In this document: piece by piece, positions 1-6,463 of the stretch
How positions within the stretch are numbered: position 1 is the stretch's first letter
Layout: every line of letters starts with the position of its first letter
Assembly (NCBI GenBank): GCA_900548775.1
Contig: URLM01000056.1
Coordinates: forward strand, 1-11,235
Direction: 5' to 3'
Length of the DNA stretch: 11,235 bases
DNA from: an uncultured Olsenella sp.
Lineage (GTDB): Bacteria > Actinomycetota > Coriobacteriia > Coriobacteriales > Atopobiaceae
The notes under the pieces: model-generated
What the model saw: the letters and a program-made list of their open reading frames with translations, nothing else
The model's database searches: none
What the model was told of the DNA's origin: nothing
Translations under genes and position numbers: made by a program

Positions 1-53
1 GGCTTGCCCGGCCACTCGTGCGAGAGGTGCTCGCACCCTATGAGAATTCCCAT
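1..53 (-). CDS. N-terminal fragment of a probable ABC-F family ATPase (runs off the left edge)
   Basis: A minus-strand ATG at 53-51 shares its A with the TGA stop of nfo (a TGATG junction) and opens a frame that stays open to the window edge. The 17 visible codons read MGILIGCEHLSHEWPGK. The start (I-L-I-G-C-E-x-L-S-x-E-x-P-x-K) resembles the first beta strand of ABC-F type ATP-binding proteins, which precedes the Walker A motif by about 20 residues; Walker A itself would lie outside the window. ABC-F proteins are soluble twin-ATPase proteins that act on ribosomes. The best Shine-Dalgarno-like string (GGGGAG inside the nfo 3' end) is about 13 nt upstream, so translation probably depends on coupling to nfo. 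The identification rests on a short fragment and could be wrong in subfamily; that it is a real start is supported by the overlap pattern seen across the cluster. Confidence 0.5.
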   Translation of the reverse strand, partial: MGILIGCEHLSHEWPGK

Positions 54-919
54 CAGTTCATCCCATCTCCCCGGGCAAGGCCCCGGAGGAGCGAAATCTC
101 CTGCGCATAGCCCTCAAGCTCGTTGGGCGTCTCGAGGATCATGGGCAACCCGCACAGGCGCGGGTTTGTCACCACGGCCTCGAAGGTTGAAAGACCAAGC
201 GTTCCGCGCCCGATCTTCTCGTGGCGATCCTTGTGCGAGCCGAGCGGGTTCTTCGAGTCGTTGACGTGCAGCGCCTTCAGGCGGTCGAGGCCGATGACCC
301 GGTCGAACTCGTCGAGAACGCCACCAAGGTCGCTAACGATGTCGTAGCCGGCGTCGGCAACGTGGCAGGTGTCGAGGCACACGCCCAAGAGGTCGCCCTC
401 GCGGGTACCCTCGATGATGCGGGACAGCTCCTCGAAGCGCGATCCCACCTCCGAGCCCTTGCCCGCCATGGTCTCGAGCAGGACGGTCGTCTTCTGCCCA
501 CGAACGAGCACCTGGTCAAGGCCCTCGCAGATGAGGCGAATGCCCTCGTCCACGCCTTGCCCGACATGGCTTCCCGGATGAAAGTTGTAGTAGTTGCCAG
601 GCAGCCCCTCCATGAGCTGGAGGTCTCCGGCCATGGCCTCCCGCGCGAACTCGACCGTCTCTGGCTTTGCGGAGCAGAGGTTCATCGTGTATGGCGCATG
701 GGCGACGAGAGGACCAAAGCCCTTCTCGTCCAGGAGGGCGAGAAGGGCGTTGACGTCCTCGGGGTCAGGCGTCTTAGCCTTGCCGCCACGGGGGTTTCTC
801 GTGAAGAAGGCGAAGGTGTTCGCCCCAACTTCGAGGGCAGTCCGCCCCATCTGCGCAAAGCCGCCTGCCACAGAGAGGTGGCACCCTATGGTTATCTCGC
901 CGTGACGCACCTCCGTCAT
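53..919 (-). CDS. nfo: Deoxyribonuclease IV (AP endonuclease, Nfo/EndoIV family)
   Basis: 288-residue TIM-barrel, trinuclear-zinc endonuclease that cuts the backbone 5' to abasic sites in base excision repair; E. coli Nfo has 285 residues, so this is full length. All nine zinc ligands of the family can be placed: H74 (VAHAPY), H114 (NFHPGSHVG), E149 (LLETMAGKG), D183 and H186 (CLDTCH), H218 (LHVNDSK), D231 and H233 (KDRHEKIGRG) and E263 (ILETPNE). The N-terminal GCHLSVAGG motif is also present. The ATG at 919 is chosen because it overlaps the coaBC stop as ATGA and follows a strong GGGGAGG site about 4 nt upstream; the frame is open much further upstream, but that part is an out-of-frame shadow of coaBC. 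It is the only DNA repair gene in an otherwise metabolic cluster. It probably shares the coaBC transcript and is coupled to the next, edge-truncated gene. Confidence 0.96.
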   Translation of the reverse strand: MTEVRHGEITIGCHLSVAGGFAQMGRTALEVGANTFAFFTRNPRGGKAKTPDPEDVNALLALLDEKGFGPLVAHAPYTMNLCSAKPETVEFAREAMAGDLQLMEGLPGNYYNFHPGSHVGQGVDEGIRLICEGLDQVLVRGQKTTVLLETMAGKGSEVGSRFEELSRIIEGTREGDLLGVCLDTCHVADAGYDIVSDLGGVLDEFDRVIGLDRLKALHVNDSKNPLGSHKDRHEKIGRGTLGLSTFEAVVTNPRLCGLPMILETPNELEGYAQEISLLRGLARGDGMN

Positions 920-2139
920 GCACCCTCCCCTGCCACGAGCCTGGTGACGCGGTCGCATATCGCGGAGGCAACGTCCACGAGGGGCAGCGTGTCCAGCTGC
1001 TCGGTACGGTCCGGCCACACGAAGCTGATACGGCTCGTGTCGGCCCCAAATGTGGAGTCCGCCCGGGACACGTCGTTTGCCACGATGAGGTCGCAGCCCT
1101 TGCGCTCGAGCTTCTCGCGCGCGTTGGCCAAAAGGTCGTTGGTCTCGGCCGCAAAGCCCACCACGACGCGGTTGTCCTTTGAGCGCGAGAGCTCCGCAAG
1201 GATGTCCGCGGTCTTGACGAGTCGCAGCGTCGAGAGGTCGTCCGTGCCCTTCTTGAGCTTGCGGCCAGATGGCGCGGCGGGCGTGTAGTCCGCCACGGCA
1301 GCGGCGCAAATCGCAGCGTCGGCATCTACGAAGGCCGAGACGGCGGCGTCGCGCATCTGGGCGGCCGAGACCACCGGGACCACGTCCACCCCCTGTGGAG
1401 TGGTAAGGGAGACCGGCCCCGAGACAAGCGTGACCACAGCGCCCCGGCGCGCTGCCTCCCGCGCGATGGCGTAGCCCATCTTGCCCGTGGAGGCGTTCGC
1501 GATGTAGCGCACGGGGTCGATTGCCTCGTGGGTGGGGCCCGCCGTAATCACGACCCTCGTGCCAGCCATGTCCTGAGGTGCAGGAGCGAGCGCGTCGAGT
1601 GCCGCCGCAGCGATGTCGGCGACCTCCGCGAGCTTGCCCTCGCCAACGTCTCCGCAGGCGAGAAGGCCCGTCTGGGGCATCACGAAGCGAATCCCGCGTG
1701 CGCGGAGCGTCGAGACGTTCGCCTGCGTGGCGGGGTTTCTCCACATGTGGACGTTCATGGCAGCAGCGACAAGAACGGGGCAGTGCGCGGCCACAAGAGT
1801 CGTCGAAAGGCAGTCGTCAGCTATTCCGGCAGCCATCTTTGCGAGCACGTTTGCCGTGGCAGGGACAACGACCACGAGGTCCGCCCAGTCCGCGAGGAAG
1901 ATGTGCGGGATTGGAGAGTCCTGGTAGTCGTAGAGGTCGTCCGCGACGGGATGACCCGAGAGGGCCTCGAACGTGGGCGTACCCACAAACCGCTCGGCGT
2001 CTGAGGTCATGGTCACGCGCACGTCGCAGCCCGCGTGCTGCAGGAGCCGCATGACCTCGACCGCCTTGTAGACGGCGATGCCCCCCGTCACGGCAAGGAC
2101 GACATGCGGCGCTGCCTGCCCTGGCATTGGCTCGCTCAC
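916..2139 (-). CDS. coaBC: Bifunctional phosphopantothenoylcysteine decarboxylase / phosphopantothenate-cysteine ligase
   Basis: 407-residue flavoprotein that makes two steps of CoA synthesis: CoaB couples 4'-phosphopantothenate to cysteine using CTP, and CoaC decarboxylates the product to 4'-phosphopantetheine. CoaC domain, residues about 10-185: the flavin-binding start AVTGGIAVYK, the catalytic histidine H79 (IPHIFLADWAD), the AAMN motif with N129, and the flexible lid ACGDVGEGKLAE with the catalytic C162. CoaB domain, about 193-400: ITAGPTHEAIDPVR, the IANASTGKMG motif (N215), AAVADYTP, the KLKK lysine loop (294-297), GFAAET and ANDV. The start is the GTG at 2139, which overlaps the upstream stop as GTGA and has a strong purine-rich site 4 nt upstream; the next ATG (2127) would be too far from that site. 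Typical length for bacterial CoaBC; no key residue is missing. Confidence 0.97.
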   Translation of the reverse strand: MSEPMPGQAAPHVVLAVTGGIAVYKAVEVMRLLQHAGCDVRVTMTSDAERFVGTPTFEALSGHPVADDLYDYQDSPIPHIFLADWADLVVVVPATANVLAKMAAGIADDCLSTTLVAAHCPVLVAAAMNVHMWRNPATQANVSTLRARGIRFVMPQTGLLACGDVGEGKLAEVADIAAAALDALAPAPQDMAGTRVVITAGPTHEAIDPVRYIANASTGKMGYAIAREAARRGAVVTLVSGPVSLTTPQGVDVVPVVSAAQMRDAAVSAFVDADAAICAAAVADYTPAAPSGRKLKKGTDDLSTLRLVKTADILAELSRSKDNRVVVGFAAETNDLLANAREKLERKGCDLIVANDVSRADSTFGADTSRISFVWPDRTEQLDTLPLVDVASAICDRVTRLVAGEGA

Positions 2140-2870
2140 TTGGCCTCCCCCTCGACGTAGGGGTCGTCGACGATGAGGATTCGGTGGCAGTAGGGGCACT
2201 CGGCAACGTCGTCGCCATGCGTGAGGTCGTGGAATGAGGCCGGCTGGAGCTTAACGCGGCACACCGAGGGAACGTTGCCCACGAGCTTCTCGACGGCAAG
2301 GCCCTTGAACCGCTTGCGAGCCGCCTCGTAGTCGCTCATGTGCTTTGCCGAGATCTGTGACACGACGCCCTTGCGCTCTTCGTCAAGCGAGACGATCTTG
2401 CGCCTGATCTGGGCGCTGTCCGCCTCGAAGGACTTCTTCTGCGCTGCCTCCTCCTCGTCAAGGCGCTGGAGCGTGAGGCTTGCGTTGCTCTCCGCGCGCT
2501 TGACCTTCTCGAGGTCCTCGTCGAGCTGGGCGCGGTTGTGCTCGAGCTTCTCGATCTTCTTGGCAAGGCCGGTGAGATGGGCCTCGTAGTCCTGGATCTG
2601 TCGATACCCGTGGGAGCCCGAGGCGACCTCGGCCTTGACCTCCTCGGTGCGGGAGCGGTAGTGCTCGAGGTCCTCCTGGTTCTCGGATACATAGGTCTCG
2701 AGGTCCTTACGCTGGCCGAAGATCTTGGTCTGCTCGCTTTGGACCTTCTTGCGCGCACGCCCGATGGCCTGGATCTTCTTCTGTTGCGGCATGGCGGCGA
2801 GCGTCGAGGCGAGGCGCAGCATGTCGAGGTCGATCTCCTGAAGTCTGACGAGCGCCTGTGCTTCTGTCAT
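2136..2870 (-). CDS. Coiled-coil zinc-ribbon protein, COG1579 / CT398-like family
   Basis: 244 residues. Residues about 1-190 are highly charged with heptad-like Leu/Ile/Ala spacing and read as a long antiparallel helical coiled coil. The C-terminal ~50 residues carry the family's zinc-ribbon segment: VCRVKLQ around C204, then the second knuckle ECPYCHRIL (C225, C228). The expected first cysteine of the CxxC pair, at about residue 201, is a proline here, so only three of four canonical ligands remain; nearby H214, H218 or H229 might compensate (inference). The family is widespread in bacteria. Proposed roles include scaffolding or nucleic-acid binding, but no reaction is established. The ATG at 2870 has an AAGGTGAG-type site 7 nt upstream and follows a 35-nt spacer after the desulfurase; the gene then overlaps coaBC by GTGA, so the two are probably translated together. 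Soluble: no signal peptide or membrane segment. Confidence 0.85.
   Translation of the reverse strand: MTEAQALVRLQEIDLDMLRLASTLAAMPQQKKIQAIGRARKKVQSEQTKIFGQRKDLETYVSENQEDLEHYRSRTEEVKAEVASGSHGYRQIQDYEAHLTGLAKKIEKLEHNRAQLDEDLEKVKRAESNASLTLQRLDEEEAAQKKSFEADSAQIRRKIVSLDEERKGVVSQISAKHMSDYEAARKRFKGLAVEKLVGNVPSVCRVKLQPASFHDLTHGDDVAECPYCHRILIVDDPYVEGEAK
2144..2153 (-). promoter_or_regulatory. Ribosome binding site deciding the coaBC start
   Basis: The minus-strand string GAGGGGGAGG ends 4 nt before the GTG at 2139, inside the last codons of the zinc-ribbon gene. It favours this GTG over the downstream ATG at 2127 (16 nt away) and over the ATG at 2199 further upstream. Confidence 0.7.
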
Positions 2871-2905
2871 TGGTCTTCTCACCTTTCCTTGGTGCGGGTT
2901 AACGT

Positions 2906-4096
2906 CTAGGCATTGCGTGCAGAGATCTGTGCGACAAGTGCGATGAGTTCTGTGGCAAAGGCATCGAGGTCGCCTTCCGTGACGCGCTCGTCGAAGGAGA
3001 TGCGGAGCGACCCCAGTGCAGAGTCGCGCCCAATGCCCATCGCCGTGAGCACGTGGCTCGCGTCGAGCGAGCCGGACGAGCAGGCAGAGCCGGCCGATAC
3101 CGCAAACCCCCGCTCGTCGAGGCCCAAGACGAGGGTCTGGGAGTCGAGGCCGGGGACCATCACGCTGACCATGCCCGGAAGCCGCGTCTCGTCGACCGCG
3201 GTCGTTGTCGTAGGGACAATGCCCGTCCCCTCGGCGCAGATGCGCTGGTAGAGACTGGCTGCGCGGGCGGCGACGAGGCCGCGGGTGCTCTCGAGGGACC
3301 CACAGCACGCCTTTGCCACGGCGGCAAAGGCAAGGGCGCCACGAACGTCCTGCGTGCCAGCACGCCTGCCAGACTCCTGGCCACCCCCAAACGAGAGCGG
3401 AGCCAGGGGCACCCGGCCACGAACGAGAAGTGCCCCCACGCCAACGGGACCGCCGATCTTGTGGGCGGCAATGCTCACGGCGTCAGCCTGCGCCACGTCG
3501 AGCGGAACGCGCCCAAAGGCCTGGACGGCGTCGGTGTGGAAGACGGCGCCGGAGGCATGGGCAGCGGCAGCAAGCTCGCCCACGGGCTGGATGACGCCCG
3601 TCTCGTTGTTTGCGCTCATGACCGAGACGAGGGCGCAGTCTGGCCCCAGCACGCCCTCGAGGGCCGCTCGCGAGACAACGCCGTCGCGTCCAGGCTTCAC
3701 GAGCGTGACCTCGAACCCGTTGCCCTTGAGAGCGCCCATGACGTCCAGCTCGGAATCGTGCTCGATGGCGGAGAGCACCACGCGCGTGCGCTTGCGGTCC
3801 CGCTGGTGCGCACCGCGCGAGAGGCCCAGGAGTGCAAGGTTGTTCGACTCCGTGCCGCCAGAGGTGAACACTACGTCCGAGGGCCTGAAGCCCCCGCTGA
3901 CGCACCGCGCTATGTCACGACGGGCTCCATCAAGCGCTCGTGCCGCCTCACGACCAGGGGTATGGAGAGAGTTGGGGTTGGCGCCCGCAATGGGCGACTG
4001 CTCGTAGGCCCTCTCGGCAGCCAGGGACTCCTCCCGTGCGGGGGCGCTCGCGGCGTAGTCCAGATATACGATTGTTCGGCCGGTCACGCTTCTCAC
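2906..4096 (-). CDS. Cysteine desulfurase, NifS/IscS-type (class V aminotransferase fold)
   Basis: 396-residue PLP enzyme that takes sulfur from L-cysteine, giving alanine and an enzyme persulfide for Fe-S clusters or tRNA thiolation. Visible landmarks: YLDYAASAP (11-19), the PLP phosphate loop TSGGTESNN (78-86), IEHDS with H113 stacking on PLP, SANNETGVIQP with N163, HTDAVQAFG with D189 and Q192, the PLP lysine in AAHKIGG (K213), and the persulfide cysteine C339 in SAGSACSSGSL. The longer loop around C339 fits group I (NifS/IscS) rather than SufS. The GTG at 4096 overlaps the rpe stop (GTGA) and sits 3 nt after AGGAG; a second in-frame GTG at 4087 (12-nt spacing) would give 393 residues and cannot be excluded. 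No IscU/SufU scaffold or MnmA gene follows here, so the sulfur acceptor is unknown from this window. The stop is TAG. Confidence 0.93.
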   Translation of the reverse strand: MRSVTGRTIVYLDYAASAPAREESLAAERAYEQSPIAGANPNSLHTPGREAARALDGARRDIARCVSGGFRPSDVVFTSGGTESNNLALLGLSRGAHQRDRKRTRVVLSAIEHDSELDVMGALKGNGFEVTLVKPGRDGVVSRAALEGVLGPDCALVSVMSANNETGVIQPVGELAAAAHASGAVFHTDAVQAFGRVPLDVAQADAVSIAAHKIGGPVGVGALLVRGRVPLAPLSFGGGQESGRRAGTQDVRGALAFAAVAKACCGSLESTRGLVAARAASLYQRICAEGTGIVPTTTTAVDETRLPGMVSVMVPGLDSQTLVLGLDERGFAVSAGSACSSGSLDASHVLTAMGIGRDSALGSLRISFDERVTEGDLDAFATELIALVAQISARNA

Positions 4097-4773
4097 GCTC
4101 TCCTGGCACGGCCGGCCTCGCCGGCATCGACGATCTTGCGGATGGCGTCGGTGCGGTCCTCCTTGCCAAACACGGCGCTTCCCGCCACGAGGAGACGGGC
4201 GCCGGCAGCGCAGACCTCGCCTGCGTTCGCGGGAGAGATGCCGCCGTCGACCTCGATGATGGGAGAGACGCGACGCTCCTCGCACATGGCCTTGAGCTGG
4301 CGGATCTTCCTCAGCGAGCCGGGGATGAACTTCTGGCCGCCAAAGCCGGGGTTGACGGTCATCACGAGCACGAGGTCCACGTCCTCGATGAGGGCATCGA
4401 GCGACGAGACGGGGGTGCCGGGGTTGATTGCGACACCGGCCTTTGCGCCCTTCTCGCGAATGAGGTTGGCAAGGCGGTTGGCATGTGCGGTGGCCTCGTA
4501 GTGGAAGGTCACCACGTCGGCACCGGCTGCCAGGTACTCGGGAACCATCTGGTCGGGGTTCAAGATCATGAGGTGGGCGTCGACGGGGGTCTGCGTCGCC
4601 TCCTTCACCGCGGCCAGGACGCCAGGGCCAAAGGTGAGGTTAGGGACGAAGTGGCCGTCCATGGCGTCGAAGTGAACGTAGCCGGCGCCCTCGATAGATG
4701 CAAGCTCGTCCGCAAGGTGGCCAAGGTCAGCCGAAAGAATGGATGGGGCCACCTGGACGCTGTTCTCTAGCAT
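4093..4773 (-). CDS. rpe: Ribulose-phosphate 3-epimerase
   Basis: 226-residue TIM-barrel enzyme that interconverts D-ribulose 5-phosphate and D-xylulose 5-phosphate in the pentose-phosphate pathway. Family landmarks are all present: APSILSADL (9-17); the metal and catalytic residues H34 and D36 in HFDAMDGHFVPN; H67 in DAHLM; the phosphate/substrate loop MTVNPGFGGQKFI (138-150); the second catalytic aspartate D176 in EVDGGI; and the phosphate-binding GSAVF (198-202). The short Ala/Arg-rich C-terminal tail is not conserved. The ATG at 4773 overlaps the gpsA stop as TAATG and has a good AGGAG 5 nt upstream, inside the end of gpsA. It is followed by a GTGA overlap with the cysteine desulfurase. 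Its place after gpsA has no obvious biochemical logic beyond supply of central carbon metabolites. Confidence 0.97.
   Translation of the reverse strand: MLENSVQVAPSILSADLGHLADELASIEGAGYVHFDAMDGHFVPNLTFGPGVLAAVKEATQTPVDAHLMILNPDQMVPEYLAAGADVVTFHYEATAHANRLANLIREKGAKAGVAINPGTPVSSLDALIEDVDLVLVMTVNPGFGGQKFIPGSLRKIRQLKAMCEERRVSPIIEVDGGISPANAGEVCAAGARLLVAGSAVFGKEDRTDAIRKIVDAGEAGRARRA
4100..4104 (-). promoter_or_regulatory. Ribosome binding site of the cysteine desulfurase (start ambiguous)
   Basis: AGGAG on the minus strand lies 3 nt before the GTG at 4096 and 12 nt before the in-frame GTG at 4087. Neither spacing is ideal. The 4096 start is preferred because it makes the same GTGA overlap as five other junctions in this cluster. 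Confidence 0.5.
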
Positions 4774-5807
4774 TATTGCTCCTTTGATGTGAGGTCTCGT
4801 TCTTCCATACCATAGAACTCCGTGCGGGGCGCGCGGGTGAGAAGCGTCTCCATCGCCTCGGCGATCGGCCTGCCGTCAAAGAGCACGGCATGCACCGCCC
4901 CGGTAATGGGCACCTCGATCCCGCGCTCCTGGGCTAGCTCGAGGATGGAGGCGGAGGCAGGCGCACCCTCCACGACCATGTGGGTTCTCGCCTGGTACTC
5001 CCCAAGCGACTCGCCGCCAACGAGGGCCTTGCCAAAGCTCCTGTTTCTCGAGTGCTCGGACGTACAGGTCACGACCAGGTCCCCCATGCCAGCCAGCCCC
5101 ATGCATGTCATGGGGTTTCCCCCAAGGGCGGCAACGACGCGGCCGATCTCTGCGATGCCTCGCGTCATGAGGACGGCGAGGGTATTGTCGCCCATCCCCA
5201 TCCCGCTCGCGATGCCGCACGCTATTGCCACGACGTTCTTGACGGCACCGCAGCACTCGACGCCACGGACGTCGTCGCTCACGTACGCCCTGAAGGCCGG
5301 CCCAGCCAGCAGGCGCTGGAACCAGGCAGCGGTCTCGGTGTCCTCGGAGGCAACGACGGCGGCCGAGACCATGCCCCGGCAGATCTCCTCGGCATGGTTT
5401 GGACCCGAGAGGGCGGCAACGCGCGACGGGTTGCCAAGCTCCTCGGCTGCCACCTCGTGCATGAGGAGGTGCGTGCCTGACTCCATGCCCTTGGAGAGGA
5501 CGAGGACCCTGGAGTCCCCAGAAAGGTCCGGGGCGAGGCGTTGGCAGGTCTGCCTGAGGTACGCCGATGGCGTTGCCAGGATGGCCGCATCCACGCCGCG
5601 AACGGCGACGGAGAGGTCACTCGTAGCCGTGACGTTTGGCGCAAGCTCGTAGTCCGTGAGGTGGTTGGGGTTCCTCCGGTCGCGGTTCATAGCCTCGGCG
5701 GCGCTTGCCGTGCGAGCCCAGAGGACGACCTCCTCGACTGCTGGCGAGACGAGCCCCGTCATGGCGGTTCCCCAAGAGCCTGCCCCTATGACGGCAACGC
5801 GGCTCAC
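4773..5807 (-). CDS. gpsA: Glycerol-3-phosphate dehydrogenase [NAD(P)+]
   Basis: 344-residue cytosolic enzyme that reduces dihydroxyacetone phosphate to sn-glycerol 3-phosphate, the backbone for phospholipids. The N-terminal Rossmann fold shows VAVIGAGSWGTA (4-15), with ILATPSAYLR and LSKGMES (K106) further in. The middle and C-terminal helical domain has the family signature: ALSGPNHAEEI (132-142), the catalytic lysine in AVKNVVAIACG (K190), GMGDNTLAVLMTRGIAE, then GLAGMGDLVVTCTS (D243) and SRNRSFG (253-259). Length matches the usual 330-345. The start is GTG at 5807, overlapping the plsY stop as GTGA; the preceding GGGAAG is a weaker ribosome site than those of the neighbours, so coupling to plsY is likely to matter. 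Its product is the direct substrate of PlsY encoded just upstream. The TAA stop overlaps the rpe start. Confidence 0.97.
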   Translation of the reverse strand: MSRVAVIGAGSWGTAMTGLVSPAVEEVVLWARTASAAEAMNRDRRNPNHLTDYELAPNVTATSDLSVAVRGVDAAILATPSAYLRQTCQRLAPDLSGDSRVLVLSKGMESGTHLLMHEVAAEELGNPSRVAALSGPNHAEEICRGMVSAAVVASEDTETAAWFQRLLAGPAFRAYVSDDVRGVECCGAVKNVVAIACGIASGMGMGDNTLAVLMTRGIAEIGRVVAALGGNPMTCMGLAGMGDLVVTCTSEHSRNRSFGKALVGGESLGEYQARTHMVVEGAPASASILELAQERGIEVPITGAVHAVLFDGRPIAEAMETLLTRAPRTEFYGMEERDLTSKEQ

Positions 5808-6463
5808 TTTGACTTCCCGTCATCGTGATGGAACGAGAAGCGCTTCTCCTCGTGCCGCGCGAGCTTGCGAATGTTATCCCTGTGTGCCCACACGACGCAC
5901 GCCGCCACGATGACCATGGGAGCGACGGCCGCCGGCGTGTAGCCAAGAACGATGGCCCAGATGGGAAGCGAGACCGCGGCGCAAGAGCTTCCGAGCGAGA
6001 CGAAGCGCGTGGGCAGGGCGAAGGCGAGAAAGACGGCGAGAAGCCCAAAGGCGATGCGCGGGTCAAGGCCAAGCGCCGCGCCAAAGCCCACCGATATCCC
6101 CTTGCCACCGTGGAAGCCCAGATACGGCGAGAACACATGGCCAAGCACGCATGCCGCGTAGACGCAGGTGAGCGCCCAGTCGAATGGCTGGCCGGGCGCA
6201 AGCGCCTTGGCCTCGGCAAAGAAGCTGGAGAAGACCAAGGAGGCAACGCCCGTGCAGATCCAACCCTTCCCCGCGTCGAGCAGCAGCGTGAGGCCGGCTG
6301 CCCAGGCGCCCACGGAGCGGCCGACATTGGTGGCGCCGATGTTTCCGGAGCCCGTGTGGCGCACGTCGACGCCGCGGGACCTTGCGATGAGCATGCCGAA
6401 CGGAATGCCGCACACGAGGTAGGCGATGGCGCAGGCGACGAGCGTTGGGATTACGAGTCTCAC
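5804..6463 (-). CDS. plsY: Acyl-phosphate:glycerol-3-phosphate acyltransferase PlsY
   Basis: 219-residue integral membrane enzyme that moves an acyl group from acyl-phosphate (made by PlsX, not seen here) to the sn-1 position of glycerol 3-phosphate, giving lysophosphatidic acid. Hydrophobic segments lie near 4-24, 53-78, 96-112, 136-150, 157-174 and 178-193. Motif 1 is TGSGNIGATNVGR (37-49); motif 2 is GHVFSPYLGFHGGKG (108-122); motif 3 is HRDNIRKLARHEEKRF (194-209). Two variations stand out: His118 stands where many members have Lys before GGKG, and His204 where Gly is usual in motif 3. The GTG at 6463 overlaps the der stop (GTGA) and lies 4 nt after a G-rich ribosome site; a much longer open frame upstream is a shadow of der. 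It overlaps gpsA by GTGA, matching their consecutive reactions. The His-rich charged tail probably lies in the cytoplasm. Confidence 0.95.
   Translation of the reverse strand: MRLVIPTLVACAIAYLVCGIPFGMLIARSRGVDVRHTGSGNIGATNVGRSVGAWAAGLTLLLDAGKGWICTGVASLVFSSFFAEAKALAPGQPFDWALTCVYAACVLGHVFSPYLGFHGGKGISVGFGAALGLDPRIAFGLLAVFLAFALPTRFVSLGSSCAAVSLPIWAIVLGYTPAAVAPMVIVAACVVWAHRDNIRKLARHEEKRFSFHHDDGKSK

Noticed and set aside
18..36. Perfect 7-bp hairpin (GTGCGAG-loop-CTCGCAC) just after nfo, resembling a terminator.
   Set aside because: No T-run follows on either strand, and it lies inside the open frame of the probable ABC-F gene, so it is more likely coding sequence.
920..1744. Upstream extension of the nfo frame into coaBC (275 extra codons), suggesting a fusion.
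   Set aside because: The extension is Arg/Gly-rich shadow sequence under coaBC; nfo has its own strong ribosome site and ATGA start.
2871..2905. Possible small hairpin (CACC...GGTG) in the spacer before the zinc-ribbon gene that might mask its ribosome site.
   Set aside because: Only a 4-bp stem; too weak to call a regulatory element.
3053..4501. Plus-strand open frame of 482 codons opposite the cysteine desulfurase and rpe.
   Set aside because: Low-complexity Arg/Ala/Gly/His-rich product with no family motifs, antisense to two clearly real genes; a typical shadow frame in GC-rich DNA.
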